A DNA stretch of 64,000 nucleotides, from NCBI RefSeq assembly GCF_002803845.1, contig NZ_CP024985.1:3968001-4032000 (forward strand). The letters run 5' to 3'. The notes under the pieces are model-generated. The model was not told the DNA's origin and did not search any database. It saw nothing but the letters and a program-made list of their open reading frames with translations. The position numbers and the translations under genes were made by a program. Shown in pieces: positions 22,944 to 30,875 of the stretch (position 1 is its first letter; each line of letters starts with the position of its first letter). The DNA comes from Streptomyces lavendulae subsp. lavendulae. GTDB taxonomy: Bacteria; Actinomycetota; Actinomycetes; Streptomycetales; Streptomycetaceae.

Positions 22944-25016
22944 GTGCCCGCGCACGCCCCTGACACCACCCCCGACGCCGCAGCCGACCCGCTCGGCCGG
23001 GAACGCACCCACCTGAGCGCCTCGCGCGCCGCCCTGCGCGCCATGCGCGAGGACGTGGAGGCCCTCGACATCCGCGACGTCACCGCGAACTGGGTCAACG
23101 CCATCGTCCTCCAGGCGCAGATCGACGACCGCATCAAGGCCCTCGCCGACCTCACCCACACCCCGCTCTTCTTCGGCCGCCTCGACTACCTCCACGCCCC
23201 GGGCGCGGAACTGGCCGAAGGCGCGGAGGGCGAACAGTTCTACATCGGCCGCCGCCACGTCCACGACGCCGACGGCGACCCGATGGTGATCGACTGGCGC
23301 GCGCCCGTCTCCCAGCCCTTCTACCGCGCCTCCAAGAAGGACCCGCAGGACATCGCGCTGCGCCGCCGCTTCGGCTACACCGGGGGCGAGCTGACCGCGT
23401 ACGAGGACGAGCACCTGTCCGACCCGGCCGAGGCGGCCGCCGTCAGCAAGCTCCTCCAGCAGGAGATCGAGCGCCCGCGCGTCGGCCCCATGCGCGACAT
23501 CGTCGCGACGATCCAGCCCGAACAGGACGAGATCGTCCGCTCCGGCCTGTCCGGCTCGGTCTGCGTCCAGGGCGGCCCCGGCACCGGAAAGACCGCCGTC
23601 GGCCTGCACCGCGTCGCCTACCTCCTCTACGCGCACCGCGACCGTCTGGCCCGCACCGGCACCCTCGTCATCGGGCCGAACCGTTCCTTCCTCCACTACA
23701 TCGAGCAGGTCCTGCCGGCCCTGGGCGAGCTGGAGGTCAAGCAGGCCACCGTCGACGACCTCGTCGCCCGCGAGGGCCTGGAGGTACGCGGCGACGACAC
23801 CGCCGAAACCGCCGTGATCAAGGGCGACGCCCGGATGGCCCAGGTGCTGCGCCGCGCGGTCCGCTCACACGTCACCGAGCCCACCGAACCGCTGATGGTG
23901 GTGCGCGGCTCGCGCCGCTGGCGGGTACCGGCCTACGAACTGGCGGAGATCGTCTCCGAACTCCAGACGCGCGACATCCGCTACGGAGCCGCCCGCGACG
24001 CCCTCCCCCAGCGGATCGCCCACGCGGTCCTCGTCCGCATGGAACAGGCGGGCGAGGCACCCGACGACCGGGTGCAGGACGCGGTGGCCCGCAACGCGGC
24101 GGTGAAGGCCGCCGTCAAGGCGGTCTGGCCGCCGGTGGAACCGTCGAAGCTGGTGCTGCGCCTCCTGTCCGAGCCGGAGTTCCTGGCCGCGCACGCCGAG
24201 GGGATCCTCACCGAGGACGAACAGAAGCTCCTGCTGTGGCCGAAGCCGTTCCGCAGCGTGCGGTCGGCGAAGTGGTCGGCGGCGGACCTCGTCCTCATCG
24301 ACGAGGCCTCCGACCTGGTGGAGCGCACCCACTCCCTGGGCCACGTGGTCCTCGACGAGGCCCAGGACCTGTCCCCGATGCAGTACCGGGCCGTCGGGCG
24401 CCGCTGCACGACCGGCTCCGCGACCGTCCTCGGCGACCTCGCCCAGGGCACCACCCCGTGGGCCACCCGCAGCTGGGACGAGGCCCTCACCCACCTCGGC
24501 AAGCCGGAAGCGGCGGTGGAGGAGCTCACGGCGGGCTTCCGCGTGCCGCGCGAGGTGATCGCGTACGCGTCGCGGCTGCTGCCGTCGATCTCGCCGGGGC
24601 TGTCCCCGGTGTCCTCGGTCCGCGAGACCCCGGGATCCCTGGTGGTCTCCGAGACGGCCGACCTGACGGCGGACGTCGTGTCGGCCTGCCGGGACTCCCT
24701 CGCGCACGAGGGCTCCATCGGCCTGATCGCGGCGGACGCGCGGATCCCCGTACTGGCGGAAGCGCTGCTGGCGGCGGGGCTGCCGTACCTGTCCCCCGGC
24801 GAGGAGACGACGGCGCGGTCGCGGCTGACGCTGGTGCCGGCGTCGCTGGCCAAGGGTCTGGAGTACGACTACGTCGTCCTCGACGAGCCCGCCGCCATCG
24901 TCTCCGGCGAACCGGACGAGCGGACCGGCCTGCGGCGGCTCTACGTCTGCCTCACCCGCGCGGTCTCAGGCCTCACGGCCCTCCACACGGCCCCCCTCCC
25001 GGCCCCCCTCACCTAA
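22944..25016 (+). CDS. helD: HelD-like RNA polymerase recycling ATPase (UvrD-like SF1)
   Basis: 690 residues. The N-terminal coiled-coil arm (about 10-75) is followed by an SF1-type motor: Walker A GGPGTGKT near residue 212, VVLDEAQDLSPMQ (Walker B) near 470, ATVLGDLAQ and, at the C terminus, LVPASLAKGLEYDYVVLDEP and RRLYVCLTRAV. The order and the long insert between motor motifs fit HelD, which removes RNA polymerase from stalled or terminated complexes and in some actinobacteria protects against rifamycins. GTG 22944 is fixed by TGGAGG 7 bases upstream. The leader is structured. Confidence 0.88.
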   Translation: MPAHAPDTTPDAAADPLGRERTHLSASRAALRAMREDVEALDIRDVTANWVNAIVLQAQIDDRIKALADLTHTPLFFGRLDYLHAPGAELAEGAEGEQFYIGRRHVHDADGDPMVIDWRAPVSQPFYRASKKDPQDIALRRRFGYTGGELTAYEDEHLSDPAEAAAVSKLLQQEIERPRVGPMRDIVATIQPEQDEIVRSGLSGSVCVQGGPGTGKTAVGLHRVAYLLYAHRDRLARTGTLVIGPNRSFLHYIEQVLPALGELEVKQATVDDLVAREGLEVRGDDTAETAVIKGDARMAQVLRRAVRSHVTEPTEPLMVVRGSRRWRVPAYELAEIVSELQTRDIRYGAARDALPQRIAHAVLVRMEQAGEAPDDRVQDAVARNAAVKAAVKAVWPPVEPSKLVLRLLSEPEFLAAHAEGILTEDEQKLLLWPKPFRSVRSAKWSAADLVLIDEASDLVERTHSLGHVVLDEAQDLSPMQYRAVGRRCTTGSATVLGDLAQGTTPWATRSWDEALTHLGKPEAAVEELTAGFRVPREVIAYASRLLPSISPGLSPVSSVRETPGSLVVSETADLTADVVSACRDSLAHEGSIGLIAADARIPVLAEALLAAGLPYLSPGEETTARSRLTLVPASLAKGLEYDYVVLDEPAAIVSGEPDERTGLRRLYVCLTRAVSGLTALHTAPLPAPLT

Positions 25017-25042
25017 CCCCCTGGGGCCCCGCCCCGGCCCCC

Positions 25043-25069
25043 GCGCCTCAATCGCCGGCGAGGCTGGAT
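25043..25069. repeat. Dispersed intergenic palindromic repeat, copy 1
   Basis: Core GCGCCTCAATCGCCGGCGAG followed by GCTGGAT. The same about 27-base unit occurs at 25130-25156 and, reversed, at 54344-54370 and 54398-54423. Confidence 0.8.
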
Positions 25070-25129
25070 CTGGCCACCGGTCGCCATCCGCCTGCGGGCC
25101 GTCTGCCGGGGGCCAGCCCCCGGACCCCC

Positions 25130-25156
25130 GCGCCTCAAACGCCGGCGGGGCTGGAT
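25130..25156. repeat. Dispersed intergenic palindromic repeat, copy 2
   Basis: Same unit as at 25043, with AAAC in place of AATC and GGGG in place of GAGG, keeping the central CGCCGGCG palindrome. Confidence 0.8.
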
Positions 25157-25194
25157 TTTGCCCGGCCGGGGGCGGGGACGGGGTGGGGTGTTGG

Positions 25195-25280
25195 CCGGGA
25201 CGTAAAACGTGATTTGTTGGCGCGAGGTGCCCGGGGCCACTGGAGGCTCGGACAGGGCGCCATAAATCATGCAGTCCCGG
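25195..25280. other. AT-richer imperfect hairpin island of unknown function
   Basis: An 86-base unit bounded by CCGGGAC (25195-25201) and its complement (25274-25280). Inside, 25210-25223 (TGATTTGTTGGCGC) pairs imperfectly with 25257-25269. Base composition is clearly lower in G+C than the flanks. It could be a structured RNA, a terminator region or a miniature inverted-repeat element. A short minus-strand frame starting at 25270 crosses it but has no support as a gene. Confidence 0.45.
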
Positions 25281-25320
25281 ACGACACCCCACCCCGGCAC
25301 CGACCCCGGCCACCCCCGAC

Positions 25321-25388
25321 CCCGCCCGGCCAGGGCACCCGCCCGGCCAGGGCACCCGCCCGGCCAGGGCAACGGCCCGGCCAGGGCA
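25321..25388. repeat. Tandem repeat, four copies of 17 bases
   Basis: CCCGCCCGGCCAGGGCA is repeated exactly three times (25321-25371), then once with ACG for CCC-type changes at its start (25372-25388). It begins 5 bases after the cutC stop codon. Confidence 0.9.
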
Positions 25389-25393
25389 ACGGT

Positions 25394-26080
25394 CTACCCC
25401 AGCGCCTCCCGCCACTCCGCCACCGCCGCCGCCGAGACCGGCCGGTCCCAGCCGGACGGCCTCGCCGCGCCGCCGATGTGGAAGGCGTCGACGCCACCCG
25501 CCCGCAGCCCCGGCACGTGCGCCAGCCCCAGCCCCCCGCCGACCAGGATCCGCGCCCCGTACCCCGGCTCACCCGCCCGCGCGGCCTCCGCCAACAGCAC
25601 GGGCAGCCCCTCCGAGACCCCGGCCGCCGACCCCGCCGTCAGGTAGGTGTCGAGCCCCGGCAGATCCGCGAGCGCCTTCCGCAGCTGGTCGCGGTCCGCC
25701 GCCCGGTCGATGGCCCGGTGGAAGGTCCAGCGGCAGCCGTCCAGCTCCGCCACCACCGCCTCGACCGCCGCCAGGTCCGGGCTGCCGTCCGGGTTCAGGA
25801 ACCCGAGGACGAACTCCGTCGCCCCCTCCGCCCGCATCTCCCGCGCCGCCTCCACCAGCCGGGAGACGTCCCCGGCCGCGAACCCGTCGGCCTTGCGGAG
25901 CATCACGCGCAGCGGGATGTCGACCGCCGACCGGATCGCCGCGAAGGTCTCGCGCGACGGCGTGAGCCCGTCGGCGGCCATATCGGTGATCACTTCGAGT
26001 CGGTCCGCCCCACCGGCCTGCGCGGCGACCGCGTCCTCCACGTCGAGGGCGATCACCTCCAGGAGCGCACGGTTGCTCAT
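25394..26080 (-). CDS. cutC: CutC family protein (copper homeostasis-type TIM barrel)
   Basis: 228 residues of the CutC TIM barrel: LLEVIALDVEDAVAAQAGGADRLEV, DMAADGLTPS, VMLRKADGFA, EFVLGFLNPDGSPD, WTFHRAIDRAAD with the conserved Arg/Asp, and LTAGSA. CutC was first linked to copper tolerance, but its enzymatic role is unclear and a sugar-related role has been argued from context. Here a DasR-like operator lies in its promoter, tying it to amino-sugar metabolism. ATG 26080 has GAAGGACG upstream. Confidence 0.88.
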   Translation of the reverse strand: MSNRALLEVIALDVEDAVAAQAGGADRLEVITDMAADGLTPSRETFAAIRSAVDIPLRVMLRKADGFAAGDVSRLVEAAREMRAEGATEFVLGFLNPDGSPDLAAVEAVVAELDGCRWTFHRAIDRAADRDQLRKALADLPGLDTYLTAGSAAGVSEGLPVLLAEAARAGEPGYGARILVGGGLGLAHVPGLRAGGVDAFHIGGAARPSGWDRPVSAAAVAEWREALG

Positions 26081-26119
26081 TCGATGCCGTCCTTCGTTCC
26101 GGATGCCCGGATAGGGAAA

Positions 26120-26135
26120 ATAGGTCTAGTCCAAT
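26120..26135 (-). promoter_or_regulatory. DasR-responsive-element-like operator upstream of cutC
   Basis: ATAGGTCTAGTCCAAT matches 12 of 16 positions of the dre consensus ACTGGTCTAGACCACT. On the minus strand it lies immediately upstream of a TATTTT -10-like hexamer. The same AGGTCTAGTCCA core occurs upstream of the ROK kinase at 47311-47326. Confidence 0.6.
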
Positions 26136-26187
26136 ATCCAGGGTACGGGCCCACCACCGCGCTCCACCAGCGCTATCACGCCACCCC

Positions 26188-26193
26188 CACAAT
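26188..26193 (+). promoter_or_regulatory. -10-like hexamer before the HD protein gene
   Basis: CACAAT, 6 bases before ATG 26200. Confidence 0.45.
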
Positions 26194-26199
26194 GTGCGC

Positions 26200-26850
26200 A
26201 TGAACACAGACACCCCGCACAGCGACACCACCGCCCTGCGCGCCCGCTGGCGGGCGACCGCCACCGCCGCCGGAGCCGCCCACGACCCCGACCCCTACGC
26301 CGACCGCCTCCTCGCCGCCTGGGCGGAGCCCCACCGCCGGTACCACACCACCGCGCACCTGGCCCACGTACTGGACCGCCTCGACACGCTCGCCCCGCAC
26401 GCCGCCGACCCCACCGCCGTCGAGCTCGCGGCCTGGTTCCACGACGCCGTCTACCGTCCCGACCGCTCCGAGAACGAGGAACGCAGCGCCGCCCTCGCCG
26501 AGCGCGCCCTCCCCGAGCTCGGCATCGACGACTCCCGCACCGCCGAGGTCGCCCGCCTGGTCCGGCTCACCGTCACCCACGACCCCGCCCCCGGCGACAC
26601 CGACGGCGAGGCCCTCTGCGACGCCGACCTCGCCGTCCTCGCCGGCACCCCGCAGGCCTACGCCGCGTACGCCGCCGCCGTCCGCGAGGAGTACGCGTTC
26701 GTCCCCGACGCGGCCTTCCGCACCGGCCGCGCCGCCGTCCTGCGCCAGCTGCTCGCCCTCCCCCGCCTCTTCCGCACCCCCCACGGCGCCGAGCACTGGG
26801 AGACCCCGGCCCGCCACAACCTCACGGCGGAACTCCACACGCTCACCTGA
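26200..26850 (+). CDS. HD-domain metal-dependent phosphohydrolase
   Basis: 216 residues of the predicted HD phosphohydrolase family (COG4339 type). The metal ligands are visible as RYHTTAHLAHVL, WFHDAVYRPDRSENEERSA (the HD pair) and LCDADLAVLA. Members are thought to act on nucleotides or phosphate esters, and no substrate is established. The ATG at 26200 is preferred over the GTG two codons earlier because of the leaderless spacing. Divergent from cutC. Confidence 0.8.
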   Translation: MNTDTPHSDTTALRARWRATATAAGAAHDPDPYADRLLAAWAEPHRRYHTTAHLAHVLDRLDTLAPHAADPTAVELAAWFHDAVYRPDRSENEERSAALAERALPELGIDDSRTAEVARLVRLTVTHDPAPGDTDGEALCDADLAVLAGTPQAYAAYAAAVREEYAFVPDAAFRTGRAAVLRQLLALPRLFRTPHGAEHWETPARHNLTAELHTLT

Positions 26851-26880
26851 CCCGACCTGACAGACTCCACGCCGCCGGGA

Positions 26881-28161
26881 ATGTCCCCTCCGCCCCGGCG
26901 GTTCGTGAAGAACATGCCCGCAGCCCCCGTACGCCCCCGCATGCCCGTTGCCGTCTACATCCTCGGCCTGTCCGTCTTCGCACTCGGGACCAGCGAGTTC
27001 ATGCTGTCCGGGCTGCTGCCGCCGATCGCCGAGGACATGGGCGTCACCATCCCGCAGGCGGGACTGCTGATCTCCGCCTTCGCGATCGGCATGGTCGTCG
27101 GGGCCCCGCTGCTGGCCGTCGCCACCCTCCGCCTGCCGCGCCGCACCACCCTCGTCTCCCTCATCAGCCTCTTCGGCCTCGGGCAGGTCGCGGGCGCGCT
27201 GGCCCCCACATACGGGCTGCTCTTCGCCTCCCGGGTGGTCTCCGCCCTCGCCTGCGCCGGGTTCTGGGCCGTCGGCGCGGCCGTCGCCATCGCCATGGTG
27301 GACAAGGACCAGCGGGCCCGCGCCATGGCCGTCATGATCGGCGGGCTCTCCATAGCCAACGTCCTCGGCGTCCCGGCCGGCGCCTTCCTCGGCGAGCAGT
27401 TCGGCTGGCGGGCCGCGTTCTGGTCGGTCGGCGCGGCCTCCGCCATCGCCCTCGCCGGCATCCTGGCCCTGATCCCGAAGATCCCGCTGCCCGCCGAGAA
27501 GCCCCGCCTCGGCCGCGAGCTGCGCATCTACCGCGACCGTCAGGTGTGGCTGTCCATCGGCATCACCGCACTGGCCGCGGGCGGCGTCTTCTGCGCCTTC
27601 AGCTACCTGTCGCCGCTGCTCACGGACGTCGCCGGGCTGGACGCGGCGTGGGTGCCGTGGATCCTCGGCCTCTTCGGCGTCGGCGCGCTGGTCGGCACCA
27701 CCATCGGCGGGCGGATCGCCGACGCCCACCTGTTCGGGGTGATGCTCTGGGGCATCACCGCCTCCACGGTGTTCCTCGCGGCGCTCACGGTCCTGGCCTC
27801 CAGCGCGGCGGCCGCGATCGCCCTGTCCTTCCTGCTGGGCGTCTCGGCGTTCTTCACCGCCCCCGCCCTCAACGCCCGCATGTTCAACGTCGCGGGCGCC
27901 GCCCCCACCCTGGCCGGAGCCACCACCACCGCCGCGTTCAACCTCGGCAACACCGGCGGCCCCTGGCTCGGCGGCACCGTCATCGACGCCGGACACGGCT
28001 TCGCGAGCCCCGCCTGGGCAGGCGCCGCCATGACCCTCACCGCGATCGCGCTCACCGTGATCGCCCTGCGCCTGGACCGCCGTACGCCGCCCACCGCCAG
28101 CACCGTGATCGCCTCGGGCACCGCCACCCCGGCCCCCGCGCCCCAGCCCGCCGAGGCATAA
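26881..28161 (+). CDS. MFS drug exporter, DHA1 type (chloramphenicol-efflux-like)
   Basis: 426 residues, 12 transmembrane helices, starting with PVAVYILGLSVFALGTSEFMLSGLLPPIAEDMGV and continuing into the GMVVGAPLLAVATLRLPRR motif A region. This N terminus is typical of the Cmx/CmlR and arabinose-efflux-like subgroup (DHA1). Substrate specificity cannot be assigned; drug or sugar export is possible. ATG 26881 is used, with 26914 and 26941 as alternatives. Convergent with the DUF4031 gene. A small hairpin lies between them. Confidence 0.8.
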   Translation: MSPPPRRFVKNMPAAPVRPRMPVAVYILGLSVFALGTSEFMLSGLLPPIAEDMGVTIPQAGLLISAFAIGMVVGAPLLAVATLRLPRRTTLVSLISLFGLGQVAGALAPTYGLLFASRVVSALACAGFWAVGAAVAIAMVDKDQRARAMAVMIGGLSIANVLGVPAGAFLGEQFGWRAAFWSVGAASAIALAGILALIPKIPLPAEKPRLGRELRIYRDRQVWLSIGITALAAGGVFCAFSYLSPLLTDVAGLDAAWVPWILGLFGVGALVGTTIGGRIADAHLFGVMLWGITASTVFLAALTVLASSAAAAIALSFLLGVSAFFTAPALNARMFNVAGAAPTLAGATTTAAFNLGNTGGPWLGGTVIDAGHGFASPAWAGAAMTLTAIALTVIALRLDRRTPPTASTVIASGTATPAPAPQPAEA

Positions 28162-28185
28162 CCCCGGCCCCGGCCCGAGCGGCTC

Positions 28186-28202
28186 CCCGGCCTCAGGCCG
28201 GG
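28186..28202. terminator. Short bidirectional hairpin overlapping the DUF4031 stop codon
   Basis: CCCGGCC and its complement around a TCA loop, and that TCA is the reverse of the stop codon. Confidence 0.45.
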
Positions 28203-28459
28203 CGGCCCTTCGGCCGCCGCAGCCCCGCGTCCGTCAGCCGGCGCACCAGCTCCTTGCTGCCGATCTCCACCGCCCCCGCCCCGACCGCGTCCGCGTACCG
28301 GTGCGAGGGCACGTCGTAGTGGTCCCGCTCGAAGGCCCGCGGCGGACAGCCGATGCCCGCCGCGAAGGCGTGCAGCTCCTCGTACGAGACGTCGCTGACC
28401 AGGTGCGACCACATGCGGCCGTGCCCCGGCCAGACCGGCGGGTCGATGTACACCGTCAC
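28193..28459 (-). CDS. DUF4031 family protein
   Basis: 88 residues: MTVYIDPPVWPGHGRMWSHLVSD, then YEELHAFAAGIGCPPRAFERDHYDVP, a typical DUF4031 sequence. The conserved His, Trp and Asp residues suggest an enzyme, but the family has no known role. It starts 8 bases after the end of the upstream hypothetical gene, so the two form a short operon. Confidence 0.85.
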   Translation of the reverse strand: MTVYIDPPVWPGHGRMWSHLVSDVSYEELHAFAAGIGCPPRAFERDHYDVPSHRYADAVGAGAVEIGSKELVRRLTDAGLRRPKGRPA

Positions 28460-28466
28460 GGGCGGC

Positions 28467-28844
28467 TCACCGGCCCGGGTGGAAGACGGGGCCGAGGCCG
28501 CCCACCGCCGCCACCCGTACGCCCGCCTCGGAACACACCCAGTGCGGATCGGGCCCCAGCTCCGGCTCCACGTCCAGCGCGTGCGGCTCCCCGTGCGCGC
28601 ACACGGGGCACAGCGGCCAGCGCCCGTACTTCTCCAGCAGCGCGTCCTTCACGTCCTGCGCGACGAGTCCGGCGAGGTAGTCGACCCCCTCGGGCCACTG
28701 CTCCACCCACCACCGGCGGTGCGTGACCGAGTCCTCGACGAGGGAGACGACATCGGCATCGGCGACCTCACCGGCGGCGAGATCGGCGAGAACAAGTGCA
28801 CGGGCGACATGCAGCGCCTGTTCCAGGGGGGTCGCGTGGTCCAT
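28467..28844 (-). CDS. Hypothetical protein with a CxxC-type metal site
   Basis: 125 residues. The N-terminal half is helical and acidic (LEQALHVARALVLADLAAGEVADADVVSLVEDS). The second half contains PLCPVCAHGEPHALDVE and HWVCSEAG, so three Cys and two His could bind zinc. No family is recognised. ATG 28844 is preceded by CACAAT at 6 bases. The first gene of a two-gene unit with the DUF4031 gene. Confidence 0.65.
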   Translation of the reverse strand: MDHATPLEQALHVARALVLADLAAGEVADADVVSLVEDSVTHRRWWVEQWPEGVDYLAGLVAQDVKDALLEKYGRWPLCPVCAHGEPHALDVEPELGPDPHWVCSEAGVRVAAVGGLGPVFHPGR

Positions 28845-28932
28845 GCGCCCATTGTGGACCCGGACCGGCCCCGTGGCTAAGGCCCTTCCGGCGGGGGTCC
28901 GAAGTCCCGGCGCGCCGGGGCCGCATGGCACC

Positions 28933-28961
28933 TTGACGCCCACCGGCCCCGAAAATAGCTT
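28933..28961 (+). promoter_or_regulatory. Complete promoter for the murR-murQ-murP-like operon
   Basis: TTGACG (28933-28938), 17 bases, TAGCTT (28956-28961), then 6 bases to the GTG at 28968. This is the most canonical vegetative promoter in the window, and it gives a leaderless mRNA. Confidence 0.75.
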
Positions 28962-28967
28962 TCAAAG

Positions 28968-29912
28968 GTGAGCCAAAGAGCGAAAGAAACCTTCACCACC
29001 GCCCCCGCTCCCACCCCCGCCGCCCTGCGGGCCCGGATCCGCGGGCTCGGGGCGTCCATGACGCGGTCCGCGCAGATCGTCGCCGAAGCCGTCGCCGCCG
29101 ATCCCGCCGGGTGCTCCCGGCTCACCGTCACCGCCCTCGCCGAACGCACCGGCACCAGCGAGGCCACCGTCGTGCGCACCGCCCGCCTCCTCGGCTACCC
29201 CGGCTACCGCGACCTGCGCCTGGCCCTGGCCGCGCTCGCGGGCCGGCAGGAGTCCGACGAGGCGCCCGCCGTCACCGCAGGCATAGCCGTCGACGACCCC
29301 CTGGCCGACGTCGTCGCCAAACTGGCGCACGAGGAGGCGCAGACCCTCGCCGACACCGCCGCCGCACTCGACCTGGCCCAGCTGTCCGCCGCCGTCGACG
29401 CCCTCGCGACCGCACGCCGCATCGACATCTACGGAGTCGGCGCCTCCGCCCTCGTCGGCCAGGACCTCGCGCAGAAGCTGCTGCGCATCGGCCTGATCGC
29501 GCACGCCCACCACGACCCCCACCTCGCCGTCACCAACTCCGTCCTGCTCCGCCCCGGGGACGTGGCCGTCGCCGTCACCCACTCCGGCGCCACGGGCGAC
29601 GTCATCGACCCGCTGCGCCACGCCTTCGAGCGGGGCGCGACGACCATCGCCGTCACCGGCGGCCCCGCCTCGCCCGTCACCCACTACGCCGACCTCGTCC
29701 TGGCCACCTCGGCCGCGCGCGAGAGCCGGCTGCGCCCGGCCGCCATGTCGAGCCGGACCAGCCAGCTCCTCGTCGTCGACTGCCTGTTCGTCGGCGTCGC
29801 GCAGCGGACCTACGACACCGCCGCGCCCGCGCTCGCCGCGTCGTACGAGGCCCTCGCCCCCCGCCACCGCGCCACCGCCCCCCGTACCGCACGCCAGGAG
29901 CCCCGCACATGA
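28968..29912 (+). CDS. RpiR/MurR-family transcriptional regulator with SIS domain
   Basis: 314 residues. The N-terminal winged HTH of the RpiR type (residues 20-100: LTVTALAERTGTSEATVVRTARLLGYPGYRDLRLAL) precedes a SIS sugar-phosphate-binding domain (about 135-270: RIDIYGVGASALVGQDLAQKLLRIG, AVTHSGATGDVIDPLRHA). It probably senses MurNAc-6-phosphate or a related ester and controls the downstream genes. The stop overlaps the murQ start by 4 bases (ATGA). Confidence 0.88.
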   Translation: MSQRAKETFTTAPAPTPAALRARIRGLGASMTRSAQIVAEAVAADPAGCSRLTVTALAERTGTSEATVVRTARLLGYPGYRDLRLALAALAGRQESDEAPAVTAGIAVDDPLADVVAKLAHEEAQTLADTAAALDLAQLSAAVDALATARRIDIYGVGASALVGQDLAQKLLRIGLIAHAHHDPHLAVTNSVLLRPGDVAVAVTHSGATGDVIDPLRHAFERGATTIAVTGGPASPVTHYADLVLATSAARESRLRPAAMSSRTSQLLVVDCLFVGVAQRTYDTAAPALAASYEALAPRHRATAPRTARQEPRT

Positions 29913-30832
29913 CCGCGTACGCCGCCCTCCGCGCCCAGCTCGACACCCTGACCACCGAGGCCTTCCGCCCCGAACTCGCCGACATCGACCGGCTCCCCAC
30001 CCTGGAGATCGCCCGGATCATGAACGCCGAGGACGCCACCGTCCCGGCCGCCGTCGCCGGCGAGCTGCCCCGGATCGCCGCCGCCGTCGACGCGATCGCC
30101 GCGCGCATGGCCCGCGGCGGCCGCCTGGTCTACGCGGGCGCGGGCACCGCGGGCCGCCTCGGGGTCCTGGACGCCAGCGAGTGCCCGCCCACCTTCAACA
30201 CCGATCCGCAGCAGGTCGTCGGCCTGATCGCGGGCGGCCCCACAGCGATGGTCAAGGCCGTCGAGGGCGCCGAGGACTCCGCGGAGCTGGCCGCCGCGGA
30301 CCTCACCGCCCTCGGCCTGACCGCCGACGACAGCGTCATCGGCATCTCGGCCTCCGGCCGCACCCCGTACGCGATCGGCGCCGTCGACTTCGCCCGCTCC
30401 CGCGGCGCGCTCACCGTCGGCCTGTCCTGCAACGCCGGCTCCGCCCTCGCCGCCGCCGCCGAACACGGCATCGAGGTCGTGGTCGGCCCGGAACTGCTCA
30501 CCGGATCCACCCGGCTGAAGGCGGGCACCGCCCAGAAGCTCGTCCTGAACCTGATCTCGACCGTCACGATGATCCGCCTCGGCAAGACCTACGGGAACCT
30601 CATGGTCGACGTGCGCGCCTCCAACGAGAAGCTGCGCGCCCGCTCCCGCCGCATCGTCGCCCTGGCCACCGGCGCGCCCGACGCGGAGATCGAGGCCGCC
30701 CTCACCGCCACCGACGGCGAGGTCAAGAACGCCATCCTCGTGATCCTCGGCGGAGTCGACGGCCCCACCGCCACCGCCCTCCTCGCCACCGCCGGAGGCC
30801 ACCTGCGCGCCGCCCTCGCCGAAGCCCGCTGA
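29909..30832 (+). CDS. murQ: N-acetylmuramic acid 6-phosphate etherase
   Basis: 307 residues. MurQ signatures: RLVYAGAGTAGRLGVLDASECPPTF, IAGGPTAMVKAVEGAEDS, IGISASGRTPYAIGA (SIS core), ELLTGSTRLKAGTAQK and KTYGNLMVDV. It cleaves the lactyl ether of MurNAc-6-P to GlcNAc-6-P and D-lactate, a peptidoglycan-recycling step whose product feeds NagA. Four-base overlap with the regulator upstream indicates coupling; the PTS gene follows 43 bases later. Confidence 0.95.
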   Translation: MTAYAALRAQLDTLTTEAFRPELADIDRLPTLEIARIMNAEDATVPAAVAGELPRIAAAVDAIAARMARGGRLVYAGAGTAGRLGVLDASECPPTFNTDPQQVVGLIAGGPTAMVKAVEGAEDSAELAAADLTALGLTADDSVIGISASGRTPYAIGAVDFARSRGALTVGLSCNAGSALAAAAEHGIEVVVGPELLTGSTRLKAGTAQKLVLNLISTVTMIRLGKTYGNLMVDVRASNEKLRARSRRIVALATGAPDAEIEAALTATDGEVKNAILVILGGVDGPTATALLATAGGHLRAALAEAR

Positions 30833-30875
30833 CCCCGTTCCCCCCGCCCGCTCCCCCAACGCAAGGCGACCCAGC

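Noticed and set aside
25013..25415. Apparent proteins with repeated IQPRRRLRRGG-type strings on both strands
   Set aside because: They are translations of the dispersed DNA repeats and the 17-base array, not conserved coding sequence.
26881..28161. Chloramphenicol-resistance gene call for the MFS exporter
   Set aside because: The N-terminal likeness fits Cmx/CmlR but also other DHA1 exporters; no specificity residues can be confirmed by reading.
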